Positions 31,083-42,062 of a stretch of 64,000 nt of DNA are shown here, piece by piece. Each line of letters starts with the position of its first letter. Within the stretch, counting starts at the first letter, position 1. The notes beneath the pieces were generated by a model that ran no database searches, was not told the DNA's origin, and saw nothing but the letters and a program-made list of their open reading frames with translations. The position numbers were made by a program, and so were the translations under genes. Source of the stretch: Haemophilus parainfluenzae (lineage in GTDB: Bacteria; Pseudomonadota; Gammaproteobacteria; Enterobacterales; Pasteurellaceae); assembly GCF_014931415.1 (NCBI RefSeq), contig NZ_CP063121.1, positions 62,001-126,000 of the forward strand, in the 5' to 3' direction.

Positions 31083-32122
31083 TTAGTCGTTTACATCACC
31101 TAATAAAGCCGCATATTTCTTCGTTGATTCAGAGCTTTCTAAGGTAATTTTAAACGCCATTGTTAGCGGCACTGAAAGTAACATACCGACTGTACCGAGC
31201 AACCATCCCCAGAAAAGCAACGAAAAGAATACGACCAAGGTAGAAAGTCCTAAGGTTTTCCCCATCATTTTCGGTTCAATAATATTACCAATCACAATAT
31301 TGGATGCAATAATACCAGCTGTCACGCCCATACCTACACCAAATCCATTCAGTAATAACGCTTGAACAATAATAGGCACTGCGGCAATAATCGAACCAAT
31401 ATTCGGAATGTAATTTAATAGGAAACTTAACGTCGCCCATAAAATGGCATATTGGACATCCATGACATCCAACAAAATCCACGTCGAGACGCCGGTAAGC
31501 AGACTAATCACCGTTTTCACACCAAGATAACTAATCACACCGTCTAAAATACGATCGATGTGATGTTCTTCCGCGACAACATCATGTTCATTATCACTTA
31601 AAACTAAAGCAAGTTTATGCTTCATGGTTGGTGCTTCAAGCAGCATAAAAATCACCGCTAAGATCAACACAAAAACATTCGTCACCACACCAGAAAAGTT
31701 TAATAACAAACGGCTCACAAAGTTCATGATCACACTTGGATCAAAATGCTCCATAATGGCTTCGCGAGAAATTACAATCGGCAATTTCAGTTTTTGAGCT
31801 AACGCCATGATGTCATTTATACGCTCCGAAAGCAGCACTTTATATTGCGGAATCGAGCGTGTAAATTCTTGCACACTGCTATTAATTAATCCCGCCAGGA
31901 AAAAGAATACGATTAAAATTAAGATAAATAACAAGGCAATAGCAATACCATGCGGCACTTTGCGTTGTGTCATCGCTTTAATCACTGGCGAACAAATAAT
32001 GGCGATAAATAATGCCAATAAAAAAGGCACGACAATCTCTGCTGCCAGTTTAATTCCCGCAAACACTATCACTAAAGCCGCCATAGCGACTACAGTGCGG
32101 TTAAAATTTAAGTTTTTTTCCA

Positions 32123-32123
<1 letters not shown>
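31083..32123 (-). CDS. AI-2E family (TqsA/PerM-like) membrane permease
   Basis: A 346-residue protein with about seven or eight membrane helices. The C-terminal motif LNYIPNIGSIIAAVPIIV and the N-terminal VVPFLLALFIAIICSPVI are typical of the AI-2E (formerly UPF0118) family, which includes TqsA. The start is GTG at 32123, whose G is the last base of the glnB TAG stop (TAGTG), so translation is probably coupled. Substrates in this family range from autoinducer-2 to ions and cannot be inferred here. Confidence 0.88.
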
Positions 32124-33056
<933 letters not shown>

Positions 33057-33123
33057 TTTTATCCTCATTTTTATACGCAATAAATAGCGTCATTCTACCC
33101 TATTTTATCTTTTACCAAAGCAT

Positions 33124-33158
33124 AAAAAAGCCATTTAGCTTTCACTAAATGGCTTTTC
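33124..33158 (-). terminator. Terminator of clpB
   Basis: AAAGCCATTTAG pairs with CTAAATGGCTTT around a six-base loop. On the minus strand six T residues follow, 15-45 bases beyond the clpB stop codon. Confidence 0.9.
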
Positions 33159-33168
33159 ATTTTATAGC

Positions 33169-35739
33169 TTATTGTCTGGCTTGAACTTTGCCGTCAGTAT
33201 AATCAACGGTTACCACTTTACCTGGTAATAATTGACCAGATAGAACTTGTTGTGCCAAGCTGTTTTCGATCTCTTGTTGGATTGCACGTTTTAATGGACG
33301 CGCCCCATAAATTGGGTCGTAACCCACTTCACCAATGAAATCTAATAACGCTTCGGTAAACACTAATTCGTAACCACGGGTTTCCATACGTTTTGCTAAA
33401 CGTTCTAATTGGATGCTTGCAATCGCACGGATATTTTCTTTGCCAAGTGGGTGGAATACCACAGTTTCGTCAATACGGTTGATGAATTCCGGACGGAAAT
33501 GTTGGCTCACCACTGACATCACTAAGGCTTTCATTTCTCCATAGCTTTCGTCTTTGCTACCTTGGATCAAATCAGAACCCAAGTTAGAGGTCATAATCAC
33601 GACTGTGTTACGGAAGTCCACAGTACGGCCTTGACCATCAGTTAAACGGCCATCATCCAACACTTGTAATAAGATGTTGAATACATCCGCATGGGCTTTT
33701 TCCACTTCATCGAGCAAAATTACAGAATATGGACGACGACGTACCGCTTCAGTTAAGTAACCACCTTCTTCATAGCCTACGTAGCCTGGAGGCGCACCCA
33801 CTAAACGAGATACGCTGTGTTTTTCCATAAACTCTGACATATCAATACGCACCATCGCATCTTCGCTGTCAAAGAGGAATTTCGCCAATGTTTTGCAAAG
33901 CTCAGTTTTACCTACACCAGTTGGACCTAAGAATAAGAAAGAACCAATTGGGCGGTTAGGATCTGAAAGCCCTGCACGGCTACGACGAATTGCGTTCGCG
34001 ACGGCATCAACTGCTTCTTCTTGACCGATCACACGTTTGTGCAATTCTTCTTCCATGCGTAAGAGTTTTTCTTTCTCACCTTCCATCATTTTAGAAACAG
34101 GAATACCTGTTGCTTTAGAAAGCACTTCCGCAATTTCTTCATCTGTCACACGATAGCGTAATAGGCTCATTTCTTTGCCTTCACCGGTTTCAGCGGCAGC
34201 AAGTTGTTTTTCCAATTCTGGAATACGACCGTATTGAAGCTCAGACATTTTGCTTAAATCGCCAGCACGACGCGCTTGTTCCATTTCAGTTTTCGCCGCA
34301 TCTAACGCTTGTTTGATGTGTTGAGAACCTGAAAGTGCTGCTTTTTCTGACTTCCATACTTCTTCAAGCTCAGCATATTCACGTTCTTTGTCAGAAAGTT
34401 CTTTTTCTAACATTTCTAAACGTTTACGGCTTGCTTCGTCTTCTTCTTTTTGTAACGCCTGTTGTTCCAATTTTAATTGGATGATACGGCGTTCAAGACG
34501 ATCGAGAGGCTCAGGTTTAGAGTCAATTTCCATACGGATACTAGAAGCCGCCTCATCGATTAAGTCGATGGCTTTATCCGGCAATTGACGATCGGAAATA
34601 TAACGATGCGAAAGTGTTGCCGCTGCTACGATTGCTGGGTCAGTAATATCTACATGGTGATGGATCTCATAACGCTCTTTCAAACCACGTAAGATCGCAA
34701 TGGTATCTTCTACACTTGGCTCGTCCACAAAGACTTTTTGGAAACGACGTTCAAGCGCCGCATCTTTCTCGATATATTGACGATATTCGTCTAACGTTGT
34801 TGCACCCACACAGTGTAATTCACCACGTGCTAAACTTGGTTTTAATAAGTTACCTGCATCCATCGCACCGTCAGTTTTACCTGCACCAACCATGGTATGG
34901 ATTTCATCAATAAAGAGGATCACGCGACCTTCTTCTTTTGCAAGTTCATTTAATACCGCTTTTAAACGTTCTTCAAATTCACCACGATATTTAGCACCTG
35001 CAATCAAGGCACCCATATCTAAAGAAAGGACACGTTTGTTTTTCAAGCCCTCCGGTACTTCACCATTGACAATACGTTGTGCCAAACCTTCTACAATAGC
35101 GGTTTTACCTACACCAGGCTCACCGATTAATACTGGGTTGTTTTTGGTACGACGTTGCAATACTTGAATGGCTCGACGAATTTCTTCATCACGACCAATA
35201 ACCGGGTCGAGTTTGCCACTTTCAGCACGAGCTGTTAAATCAATCGTATATTTTTCAAGAGCTTGTCTGCTTTCTTCTGCATTTTGATCGTTCACGCTTT
35301 GTCCTCCGCGAATATGTTGAATCGCTTGTAAAATTTGTTCTTTTTTCGCACCACATTTTTTCAAAATGTCATTTAATGCACCGCGCTCTTCAAGAGCCGC
35401 TAATAAGAACAATTCACTGGAAATAAATTTATCTTGTTTTTGTTGTGCTAATTTGTCACATAAATTCAATAAGTTGAGTAATTGACGAGAAATTTGCACG
35501 TCTCCGCCATTACCTGACACTTGTGGCAATTTATTCAATTCTGCGTTTAATTCATTACGTAATAACGCGACATTCACGCCACTTGCTGTCAAAATCGGTG
35601 CAATTGAACCGTCTTGTTGATTTAAAAGTGCGGCCAATAAATGCACTGGTTCGATAAACTGATTATCTTTACCAAGCGCTAATGACTGTGCTTCACTGAG
35701 TGCTTGTTGGAATTTAGTGGTAAATTTTTCAATATTCAT
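33169..35739 (-). CDS. clpB: Disaggregase chaperone ClpB
   Basis: ClpB is a hexameric AAA+ machine that rescues aggregated proteins with DnaK. The 856-residue protein has the N-domain repeats, the first ATPase module (Walker A GEPGVGKT near residue 205, Walker [10 protein letters not shown]), a long M-domain coiled coil (about residues 410-530, rich in E, K, L and R) and the second ATPase module (GPTGVGKT near 605, [11 protein letters not shown]). A heat-shock-type promoter lies at 35792-35820. Confidence 0.98.
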   Translation of the reverse strand: MNIEKFTTKFQQALSEAQSLALGKDNQFIEPVHLLAALLNQQDGSIAPILTASGVNVALLRNELNAELNKLPQVSGNGGDVQISRQLLNLLNLCDKLAQQKQDKFISSELFLLAALEERGALNDILKKCGAKKEQILQAIQHIRGGQSVNDQNAEESRQALEKYTIDLTARAESGKLDPVIGRDEEIRRAIQVLQRRTKNNPVLIGEPGVGKTAIVEGLAQRIVNGEVPEGLKNKRVLSLDMGALIAGAKYRGEFEERLKAVLNELAKEEGRVILFIDEIHTMVGAGKTDGAMDAGNLLKPSLARGELHCVGATTLDEYRQYIEKDAALERRFQKVFVDEPSVEDTIAILRGLKERYEIHHHVDITDPAIVAAATLSHRYISDRQLPDKAIDLIDEAASSIRMEIDSKPEPLDRLERRIIQLKLEQQALQKEEDEASRKRLEMLEKELSDKEREYAELEEVWKSEKAALSGSQHIKQALDAAKTEMEQARRAGDLSKMSELQYGRIPELEKQLAAAETGEGKEMSLLRYRVTDEEIAEVLSKATGIPVSKMMEGEKEKLLRMEEELHKRVIGQEEAVDAVANAIRRSRAGLSDPNRPIGSFLFLGPTGVGKTELCKTLAKFLFDSEDAMVRIDMSEFMEKHSVSRLVGAPPGYVGYEEGGYLTEAVRRRPYSVILLDEVEKAHADVFNILLQVLDDGRLTDGQGRTVDFRNTVVIMTSNLGSDLIQGSKDESYGEMKALVMSVVSQHFRPEFINRIDETVVFHPLGKENIRAIASIQLERLAKRMETRGYELVFTEALLDFIGEVGYDPIYGARPLKRAIQQEIENSLAQQVLSGQLLPGKVVTVDYTDGKVQARQ

Positions 35740-35791
35740 ATCTTATCTTCTCCTGCATAAAATACTTGGGGTCATCCCCTTTATGAGTAAT

Positions 35792-35820
35792 TAAATAAGA
35801 CCCTTTTTTGGTATTTCAAG
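35792..35820 (-). promoter_or_regulatory. Candidate sigma-32 promoter of clpB
   Basis: On the minus strand CTTGAAA, a 14-15 base spacer, then CTTATTTA. The -35 matches the heat-shock consensus CTTGAAA exactly; the -10 agrees with CCCATNTA at most, not all, positions. It lies about 55-80 bases before the clpB start codon. Confidence 0.6.
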
Positions 35821-35874
35821 AGAAAAAATCGACAATTTTTAATTTTTTCTATCAAATTTTACTTCTTGATAGGT

Positions 35875-36447
35875 TTAAGCAACTAAGATTTGATGAAGTG
35901 GCACGTCCCACGCTTCTGTTGGAAGCTGTTCGACTTGCTGACATTGATGGGCTAATCCCACAGGGATAAAAGAAGTATTTTGCCAATTTTGTAAGGTACG
36001 ATCATAAAAACCACCGCCCATGCCTAGACGATTCCCTTGTTTATCAAACGCGACGAGTGGTGTAAAAAGAATATCTAATTCATCCAAAGGCAATACGTTT
36101 TGCACATTGAGTTTGGGCTCCCAAATGCCAAATTTATTTTTCAGCATCGGTGTATCTGGCAAATAACGTAAAAACAAAAGATGGTTAGGATTGAAAGGAT
36201 GCAAGACAGGCAAATAAACCTGTTTACCTTGCGCCCAAAGGATTTTGATAAGCTTATCCGTGGAGATTTCTCCATCAAAGGAAACATACAAGGCAATATG
36301 CTGCGCATTTCGTTCTTCAATTAATGCAAGAGCTTGTTGAGTAATGGAATCTTCCGCCTGTTGCTGCTGAAGTGCGGTCAAATTTGCTCGTGTTTTACGA
36401 ATTTGCTGACGAAGCTGATTGCGAAGCGTTTGCTGTGTTGATTTCAT
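35875..36447 (-). CDS. ygfA: 5-formyltetrahydrofolate cyclo-ligase family protein
   Basis: This 190-residue enzyme converts 5-formyl-THF to 5,10-methenyl-THF with ATP. Motifs LPVLHPFNPNHLLFLRY, PLVAFDKQGNRLGMGGGFYD and the N-terminal RNQLRQQIRKTRANL fit the family. The ATG at 36447 is chosen; the open frame continues to 36543, but that extension reads through the 6S RNA gene. The gene follows 6S RNA on the same strand, as in other gammaproteobacteria, where the two are co-transcribed. Confidence 0.93.
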   Translation of the reverse strand: MKSTQQTLRNQLRQQIRKTRANLTALQQQQAEDSITQQALALIEERNAQHIALYVSFDGEISTDKLIKILWAQGKQVYLPVLHPFNPNHLLFLRYLPDTPMLKNKFGIWEPKLNVQNVLPLDELDILFTPLVAFDKQGNRLGMGGGFYDRTLQNWQNTSFIPVGLAHQCQQVEQLPTEAWDVPLHQILVA

Positions 36448-36476
36448 TCGATTGGAAAGAATGGATTTAAGAGAAA

Positions 36477-36670
36477 GGTCCCAGAGTGCCGCTACGAGTA
36501 GTAGTCCTTGAACCCGACGGTCCAAGGAAACCGGTAAGGCCATTTTTAGGTTTCTTTAGTCCAATGACAAAGTCAAAGGTCAAGCCTACACACCAATGGC
36601 GGGAAACCGATTTATAAAGTTCTAAGTATCGGCTCAGGGACATAACCCATCCACGAACACCCCAGGAAAT
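36477..36670 (-). ncRNA. ssrS: 6S RNA
   Basis: 6S RNA binds sigma-70 RNA polymerase and mimics an open promoter in stationary phase. The minus strand carries the hallmark GTCCCTGAGCCGATA near the 5' side and GGTTCAAGGACTAC with GGCACTCTGGGA near the 3' side. The closing stem can be drawn by eye: TCCTGGGGTGTT at the 5' end pairs with GGCACTCTGGGA at the 3' end over 12 positions, G-U pairs included. The length (about 194 bases) and the position just before ygfA are as expected. Ends are estimated to within a few bases. Confidence 0.93.
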
Positions 36671-36678
36671 CTTTTAAA

Positions 36679-36684
36679 TTTATA
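36679..36684 (-). promoter_or_regulatory. -10 box of 6S RNA
   Basis: On the minus strand AGTATAAATTT contains TATAAA about 8 bases before the predicted 5' end of 6S RNA. Confidence 0.55.
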
Positions 36685-36762
36685 CTAGCTCAATTTGATT
36701 GGTTTGACTAGCCTTTATTTGAATAATTTTGCTTATTCAAGCACGTCCCACAAGGGACGGGA

Positions 36763-37554
36763 TTATTTTTTAACCGGTTGAATTAAATCAGACTCTTCCG
36801 GTTTTTTCACGTCCGCAAATTGTTTATCTTTATTCGCATCGATGACTTGTTGAGTTTGACTCGCTAATTGTTGTAAACCCATTTTGTCATAGGCTTCTTT
36901 CATTAAGAATAAACCTTCGTAAGTCGCTTTGGCATCTGGATATTGTTGTAACATACCCACTACACGGTTTGCTACAGCTACCCATGCATCACGTTTTGCA
37001 TAGAATTTTGCAATTTCTAATTCATGACGAGCTAATGAATCTTTGATGTATGCCATACGTGCTACTGCATCTTGTGAATATGGGCTATTTGGGAACGCAC
37101 GCACTAAGCTTTGGAAGTTTGAAAACGCCGTTTTCATTGAAGTTGTTTCACGCGTTGCACGATCGATACCAAAGAAGTCTTGAATCATGTTATCAGCCGT
37201 TGCCAAGTTAGTTAAACCCGCCATATACACTGCATAGTCACGGTTTGGACTTTGTGGGAATTGGTGTAAGTAGTTATCTACGGTTACCAACGTTGCGGTG
37301 TAATCTTGTGTTTTATAGTTTGCATAAATTAAATCAAGCATTGCTTGCTCTTGGTAAGTACTACCAGGGAAACGCTCTGTTGCTGCTTTTAAATAACGAA
37401 TCGAGTCAGAATAGCTTCCTTCTTGCAATGCAGCTGCCCCTTTTGCATAAAGATCATCAACAGAAGCTTGCTCTACTTCTTTATTACCACTGCTACAAGC
37501 TGCAATCGCGAATGAGGTCAATGCAATAAGTGCAAGAGATTTTATTTTACGCAT
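36763..37554 (-). CDS. bamD: Outer-membrane assembly lipoprotein BamD
   Basis: BamD is the essential lipoprotein of the BAM complex that folds outer-membrane proteins. The start at 37554, behind AAGGA, gives 263 residues with lipobox IAAC (Cys20). Five TPR-like repeats follow, including GAAALQEGSYSDSIRYLKAA and RFPGSTYQEQAMLDLIYA. The ORF could extend to 37584, but that would give an unusually charged pre-signal extension. A small hairpin (CGTCCC/GGGACG) lies just after the stop codon, toward 6S RNA. The divergent rluD neighbour matches enteric gene order. Confidence 0.96.
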   Translation of the reverse strand: MRKIKSLALIALTSFAIAACSSGNKEVEQASVDDLYAKGAAALQEGSYSDSIRYLKAATERFPGSTYQEQAMLDLIYANYKTQDYTATLVTVDNYLHQFPQSPNRDYAVYMAGLTNLATADNMIQDFFGIDRATRETTSMKTAFSNFQSLVRAFPNSPYSQDAVARMAYIKDSLARHELEIAKFYAKRDAWVAVANRVVGMLQQYPDAKATYEGLFLMKEAYDKMGLQQLASQTQQVIDANKDKQFADVKKPEESDLIQPVKK

Positions 37555-37663
37555 TCTTTTTTCCTTAATTTTTACGAAAATCAATAAATAAGTTACAATT
37601 AACGAATATTGTATAGAACATTACACAATAAGCCAACTTTTTAAATTTTTAGATGGATTTTTT

Positions 37664-38638
37664 ATGCCACAAATGACCTTAACGGCTGAAATTCAGCCCG
37701 AACAAATGGGACAGCGTTTAGACCAAACCCTCGCAGAGTTGTTCCCTGAATATTCCCGTTCCCGTTTAAAAACCTGGATTGAAGCAAAACAGGTAAAAAT
37801 GAACGGTGAAATTGCCGATATTCCACGTGCAAAAGTTTATGGCGGAGAGCAAATTGAGATTTCGGTAGAAGTGGAAGATGAAAACCGTTTTGAGCCACAA
37901 AATATTCCACTCAATATCGTTTATGAAGATGACGATATTATCGTGATTAACAAACCTAAAGATCTCGTCGTCCACCCTGGTGCAGGCAATCCGGATGGCA
38001 CGGTACTTAACGCGCTACTCTATCACTATCCACCTATTGCCGAAGTACCGCGCGCAGGAATTGTGCATCGTTTAGATAAAGACACAACGGGTCTCATGGT
38101 TGTTGCTAAAACGATCCCTGCACAAACTAAGCTCGTGCGTGACTTACAAAAACGCAAAATTACTCGTGAATACGAAGCCGTTGCAAGTGGCATTATGACC
38201 AAAGGCGGCACAGTAGATCAGCCAATGGCTCGTCATGCTACAAAACGCACATTGATGGCGGTTCACCCAATGGGTAAACCAGCTGTGACGCACTATCGCA
38301 TTATGGAAAATTTCCGTAATTACACGCGTTTACGCTTACGTTTAGAAACCGGTCGTACTCACCAAATTCGTGTGCACATGGCACATATTGCGCATCCACT
38401 ATTGGGTGATCAAACTTATGGTGGTCGTCCTCGTCCACCTAAAAACGCAAGTGAAGCCTTCACTGAAGTACTACGCAATTTTAAACGCCAAGCCTTACAT
38501 GCGGTTATGTTGCGTTTAGCTCACCCGATTACAGGTGAAATGATGGAATGGTATGCGCCATTACCGGATGACTTTGTTGAATTACTTCATGCCTTAAAAG
38601 CGGATTACCTCGAACACAAAGACGAGTTGGATTATTAA
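37664..38638 (+). CDS. rluD: 23S rRNA pseudouridine(1911/1915/1917) synthase RluD
   Basis: RluD makes three pseudouridines in helix 69 of 23S rRNA; one of them (1915) is then methylated by RlmH, also encoded here. The 324-residue protein has an N-terminal S4 RNA-binding domain and the catalytic motif HRLDKDTTGLMVVAKT with the nucleophilic Asp. The motif GRTHQIRVHMAHIAHPLLGD is also present. Its stop codon is one base from the pgeF start; the rluD-pgeF pair is conserved in enterics. Confidence 0.97.
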   Translation: MPQMTLTAEIQPEQMGQRLDQTLAELFPEYSRSRLKTWIEAKQVKMNGEIADIPRAKVYGGEQIEISVEVEDENRFEPQNIPLNIVYEDDDIIVINKPKDLVVHPGAGNPDGTVLNALLYHYPPIAEVPRAGIVHRLDKDTTGLMVVAKTIPAQTKLVRDLQKRKITREYEAVASGIMTKGGTVDQPMARHATKRTLMAVHPMGKPAVTHYRIMENFRNYTRLRLRLETGRTHQIRVHMAHIAHPLLGDQTYGGRPRPPKNASEAFTEVLRNFKRQALHAVMLRLAHPITGEMMEWYAPLPDDFVELLHALKADYLEHKDELDY

Positions 38639-38639
38639 G

Positions 38640-39377
38640 ATGAAAACCATTGTTCCAAACTGGAATGTTCCACCACATATCCAAGCTTTTACAACCACAA
38701 GAGAAGGTGGTGTAAGCCTGCCGCCTTTCGAGAGTTTCAATTTAGGCGATCATGTCGAAGATGATAAAAGTGCGGTCAAAACTAACCGCACTTTATTGGT
38801 TGAAAAATTTAATCTGCCACATTTCCCGTTGTTTTTAACTCAAACGCACAGCACTCGTGTGATTACAGTACCTTATGAGGGAAATAATTTTGAAGCTGAT
38901 GCAGTTTACACCAACCAACTAAACCAAGTATGTTTGGTGATGACAGCAGATTGCCTGCCGGTTTTATTCACTAATAAGCAAGGGACTGAAGTGGCCGCTG
39001 CCCATGCGGGCTGGCGAGGACTCTGTGATGGTGTATTAGAAGAAACCGTGAAATGTTTCCAATCAGCTCCCGAAGAGATTATCGCATGGTTTGGACCTGC
39101 TATCGGCCCTAATGCATTCCAAGTTGGCAAAGAAGTGATTGAGCAATTTATGGCTTTTGACCCGATTGCAGAAACGGCTTTTCGACCCGATCCGAATGAA
39201 GCAGGAAAATACCTTGGCAATCTTTATCAAATCGCCACACAACGCCTCAATAAATTAGGGATTACCCAAATTTACGGCGGTGAACATTGCACATTCACAG
39301 AAAAAGAGACCTTTTTTTCCTATCGTCGAGATGGCAAAACAGGCCGAATGGCGAGTCTGATTTGGATAAAAAAATAA
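38640..39377 (+). CDS. pgeF: YfiH-family purine nucleoside phosphorylase / polyphenol oxidase-fold protein
   Basis: A 245-residue protein of the YfiH/LACC1 family. Enzymes of this fold act on purine nucleosides; E. coli PgeF was reported to help peptidoglycan editing. Conserved metal-binding residues are seen in TQTHSTRV, TADCLPVLF and AAHAGWRGL. An inverted pair of complete uptake signals lies inside the coding region at 38767-38795, read in frame as S-A-V then N-R-T-L. It is translationally coupled to rluD. Confidence 0.93.
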   Translation: MKTIVPNWNVPPHIQAFTTTREGGVSLPPFESFNLGDHVEDDKSAVKTNRTLLVEKFNLPHFPLFLTQTHSTRVITVPYEGNNFEADAVYTNQLNQVCLVMTADCLPVLFTNKQGTEVAAAHAGWRGLCDGVLEETVKCFQSAPEEIIAWFGPAIGPNAFQVGKEVIEQFMAFDPIAETAFRPDPNEAGKYLGNLYQIATQRLNKLGITQIYGGEHCTFTEKETFFSYRRDGKTGRMASLIWIKK

Positions 39378-39392
39378 ACTCATCAATACAAC

Positions 39393-39422
39393 AAACCGCA
39401 CATTAAAGTGCGGTTTATTTTT
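39393..39422 (+). terminator. Paired-USS-like terminator after pgeF
   Basis: AAACCGCAC-ATTAAA-GTGCGGTTT, followed by ATTTTT, between the convergent genes pgeF and ruvX. One arm is a full uptake core, the other is one base short. Confidence 0.82.
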
Positions 39423-39425
39423 GGC

Positions 39426-39845
39426 TTATTCTGAATAACTTTCGAACCAACTTTCTAAAATCAAGCAAGCAGAGATCCCATCGACTTTGCTTTTATTGAG
39501 AGCGCGATAACCGCCACGCTGGAAAATTTCATCTCTAGCAGAAACCGTCGTTAAGCGCTCATCTTGCAATTCTACTTTGATACCGAAACGACCATTTAAG
39601 CGATTGGCAAATTTTTTCGCACGAAGTGTTAAATCTTGCTCGGTACCATCCATATTTAAAGGCAATCCCACCACAATAACATCAGGCTTCCAATCCTTTA
39701 AACATTTTTCAATGGCATCCCAGTTTGGAATCCCATCTTGCGCTTTAAATGCGGGCAAGGCTTGCGCTGTACCCGTGATACTTTGCCCGACCGCACAACC
39801 GATACTTTTTGTGCCAAAATCAAACGCGATTGCCGTGATGCCCAT
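39426..39845 (-). CDS. ruvX: Holliday junction resolvase-like / pre-16S rRNA nuclease RuvX (YqgF)
   Basis: A 139-residue RNase H-fold protein involved in maturing the 16S rRNA 5' end. The N-terminal [14 protein letters not shown] supplies the first catalytic Asp; [12 protein letters not shown] and [11 protein letters not shown] are the other conserved stretches. Its ATG shares a base with the yqgE stop (TAATG), and the order rsmE-yqgE-ruvX agrees with enteric rsmE-gshB-yqgE-yqgF minus gshB. Confidence 0.95.
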   Translation of the reverse strand: MGITAIAFDFGTKSIGCAVGQSITGTAQALPAFKAQDGIPNWDAIEKCLKDWKPDVIVVGLPLNMDGTEQDLTLRAKKFANRLNGRFGIKVELQDERLTTVSARDEIFQRGGYRALNKSKVDGISACLILESWFESYSE

Positions 39846-40405
39846 TAACTATGCCCTACTTGTGAAAAGACAAAATTATGAGGATGAATCCCTAATAATT
39901 GATTCGCTGCGGGATAACGATCTTCATAAATCGTTTCAAACAAAATGGTGTCTGAAGCTGGTGCCACTAACCACGCATTATCCGCAATCTCTTGTTCTAA
40001 CTGTCCAGCTGTCCAACTGGCACAACCGAGTGCAACCAGATATTTCTCAGGCGCATCCGCAGAACCAAATGTTTCCACAATATCTGCTGACGTGGTGAGA
40101 TACATATCATCAGTAATTTTATAACTATGCTCAAATTCTTTCGCGGTTTTCTTATGCAGAATAAAACCACGCTCAGAATGTACTGGTCCCCCTGCAAGCA
40201 CTAGTTCATTGCTAAAAGTGCGGTCATTTTTCATCATAAAATTCATTTTTGAATATAGCTCTGCAATGCTTAAATCGGTGGGCTGATTAATCACTAAGCC
40301 CATCGAACCTTGCTCATTATGCTCACACATATACACTACAGTATTTTGGAAATAATCCTCCAACTGTGGCATCGCAATTAAAAATTGCCCTTGTAAATCC
40401 ATCAT
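39845..40405 (-). CDS. yqgE: YqgE/AlgH family protein (UPF0301)
   Basis: A 186-residue protein of unknown biochemical role. Motifs [33 protein letters not shown] and [14 protein letters not shown] are characteristic. The start at 40405 is set by a one-base overlap with the rsmE stop (TAATG). A USS in the gene (near 40216) is read in frame. Confidence 0.95.
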   Translation of the reverse strand: MMDLQGQFLIAMPQLEDYFQNTVVYMCEHNEQGSMGLVINQPTDLSIAELYSKMNFMMKNDRTFSNELVLAGGPVHSERGFILHKKTAKEFEHSYKITDDMYLTTSADIVETFGSADAPEKYLVALGCASWTAGQLEQEIADNAWLVAPASDTILFETIYEDRYPAANQLLGIHPHNFVFSQVGHS

Positions 40406-41139
40406 TATCCCAAATCTCCAAAACAAATTTGTAACGCACTAATTGCCGCCAAAGAGGCAGTTTCTGTGCGTAATACTCGCTTTCCTAATAAAATTTCAGT
40501 AAATCCTTGTTGTTCAGTTTGTGCGATTTCTTGAGGTGATAAACCGCCTTCTGAACCAATAAGTAAACGAACCCCTTCTTTAGGAATGGAAGGCAAGGTT
40601 TTAATAGAATATTGGGCTCTTGGATGCAAATTCAATTTCAGCGCACCATCATTTTCTGCACACCAATCTTGCAACTTCATTAATGGGCGAATTTCTGGTA
40701 CAACGTTACGGCCACATTGTTCACAAGCCGCAATAGCTATTTTTTGCCATTGCTGGAGTTTCTTATCCATACGTTCGCCGTCTAGCTTCACACCGCAGCG
40801 TTCTGACCACAATGGTGTAATCACGTTAACGCCCAACTCTACGGATTTCTGAATGGTAAATTCCATTCGATCGCCACGAGAAATAACCTGCCCTAAGTGA
40901 ATCGATAAATTCGACTCTTTATCACTCAATTCACAGCCTAGAATTTCCACCTTAACGGCTTTTTTGCTCGCTTCAATAATTTTCGCTGGATAAATATGAT
41001 TACTTCCATCAAATAATTCAATTTGTTCACCTTCAGTCATACGAAGTACACGTCCTACGTGATTAGCCGCATCTTCTGAAAGTTGGCAAGTGAATTGATT
41101 TTTAAGGGATTCTGGGTGATAAATTCTTGGAATACGCAT
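40405..41139 (-). CDS. rsmE: 16S rRNA m3U1498 methyltransferase RsmE
   Basis: RsmE methylates U1498 of 16S rRNA. The N-terminal PUA-like region ([21 protein letters not shown]) and the SPOUT knot ([14 protein letters not shown] and [11 protein letters not shown]) are visible. The start at 41139 gives 244 residues; the frame stays open to 41247, but the extension reads through a paired-USS terminator and was rejected. The ribosome-binding site is weak. Confidence 0.95.
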   Translation of the reverse strand: MRIPRIYHPESLKNQFTCQLSEDAANHVGRVLRMTEGEQIELFDGSNHIYPAKIIEASKKAVKVEILGCELSDKESNLSIHLGQVISRGDRMEFTIQKSVELGVNVITPLWSERCGVKLDGERMDKKLQQWQKIAIAACEQCGRNVVPEIRPLMKLQDWCAENDGALKLNLHPRAQYSIKTLPSIPKEGVRLLIGSEGGLSPQEIAQTEQQGFTEILLGKRVLRTETASLAAISALQICFGDLG

Positions 41140-41162
41140 AATATTGAGTCTTTGATATAAGG

Positions 41163-41193
41163 AAAAAGTGCGGTCATTTTCAACCGCACTTTT
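41163..41193 (-). terminator. Paired-USS terminator after fadR
   Basis: AAAAGTGCGGT and ACCGCACTTTT are inverted around loop CATTTTCA, 6 bases past the fadR stop codon on the minus strand. Confidence 0.82.
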
Positions 41194-41198
41194 AATAT

Positions 41199-41927
41199 TT
41201 ATTCTGTCGCTAAATCTTTTGGCAAACTTTCTAAAATGGTTCGCCAATAAGCAGAAGTCACTTGCTTGTGTTTACGAATACAACCTACCACTAAATCAGA
41301 TTGCCCACTTTCACAAATATCGCGCAATTCAACATAGAAATCACGCGTGACTTGACGATGTTTCTCTTCGCTGAAAAACAATAAACCAATTTTATGATAA
41401 ACCCCACGTAAGCTATTAAAAATCAAACGATAGAAAGGTTTATTAGCCATTACTGTAAACTGACGGAATAAGGCATAGTCAAATTCCATATAGCTTTCTG
41501 CGGTATTTTCTAATGAATCTAGCCCTTTAAACAAAGCAACCGAGGCTTTCGGCGAATTTTTTACGGCTTCATAAATATAAGATTCAGACATGCGACTACG
41601 CAATGAAAGCATATTTTCAATGATTAATGGCGCACTTTGACGATCTAAAGTAATTAAGGTTTCAATAATGCTTGGACCAGCTGTATCCCAAATATTATTG
41701 ACTTTTGTCGGCTTGCCGTGTTGAATGGTAAGCCAGCCATCACGGGCCAAACGCTGCAATACTTCGCGTAATGTGGTGCGTGTTACACCAATTTTATCAG
41801 CTAAATCACGCTCAGAAGGAAGATTGGTGCCGGCGGGAAATACATTATCCCAAATACTTCTAACAATATATTCTTCGGCAAGAGCGGCTGGGCTTTGTGC
41901 CCGTAAAAGGGTATTATCTGTTTGCAT
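41199..41927 (-). CDS. fadR: Fatty acid metabolism regulator FadR
   Basis: FadR is a GntR-family regulator that activates unsaturated fatty acid synthesis and represses beta-oxidation, released by acyl-CoA. The 242-residue protein has the winged helix ([20 protein letters not shown]) and an alpha-helical acyl-CoA-binding domain. The ATG at 41927 is preferred; the frame extends to 41966 through very AT-rich DNA with no Shine-Dalgarno. It is divergent from nhaB-dsbB, as in enterics, with a FadR-like half site in the shared promoter region. Confidence 0.95.
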   Translation of the reverse strand: MQTDNTLLRAQSPAALAEEYIVRSIWDNVFPAGTNLPSERDLADKIGVTRTTLREVLQRLARDGWLTIQHGKPTKVNNIWDTAGPSIIETLITLDRQSAPLIIENMLSLRSRMSESYIYEAVKNSPKASVALFKGLDSLENTAESYMEFDYALFRQFTVMANKPFYRLIFNSLRGVYHKIGLLFFSEEKHRQVTRDFYVELRDICESGQSDLVVGCIRKHKQVTSAYWRTILESLPKDLATE

Positions 41928-41994
41928 AAATATAAAATAAATATAAAAAAAGCTTAAAAAGATCAAAAAAATGTGATTTATTCAATAAATCTTT

Positions 41995-42011
41995 AACTGG
42001 TCTATTATCCT
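41995..42011. promoter_or_regulatory. FadR operator-like half site
   Basis: AACTGGTC-T-ATTATCCT: the left half matches the FadR consensus AACTGGTCNGACCAGTT perfectly, the right half poorly. It lies between fadR and nhaB and could serve autoregulation. Confidence 0.4.
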
Positions 42012-42062
42012 TTAAAGCAGTATATATTACAATGACAAGACTATAAAAAAACGGAGTTCGAT

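Noticed and set aside
36448..36543. In-frame upstream extension of ygfA
   Set aside because: It reads through the 3' half of 6S RNA; the ATG at 36447 gives the normal family length.
36743..36757. GTCCC/GGGAC hairpin after bamD as a standard terminator
   Set aside because: The T tract lies on the plus-strand side, not after the stem on the bamD strand, so terminator function is doubtful.
41140..41247. Upstream extension of the rsmE reading frame
   Set aside because: It would cross a paired-USS terminator and the fadR 3' end; the protein family begins at MRIPRIYHP.
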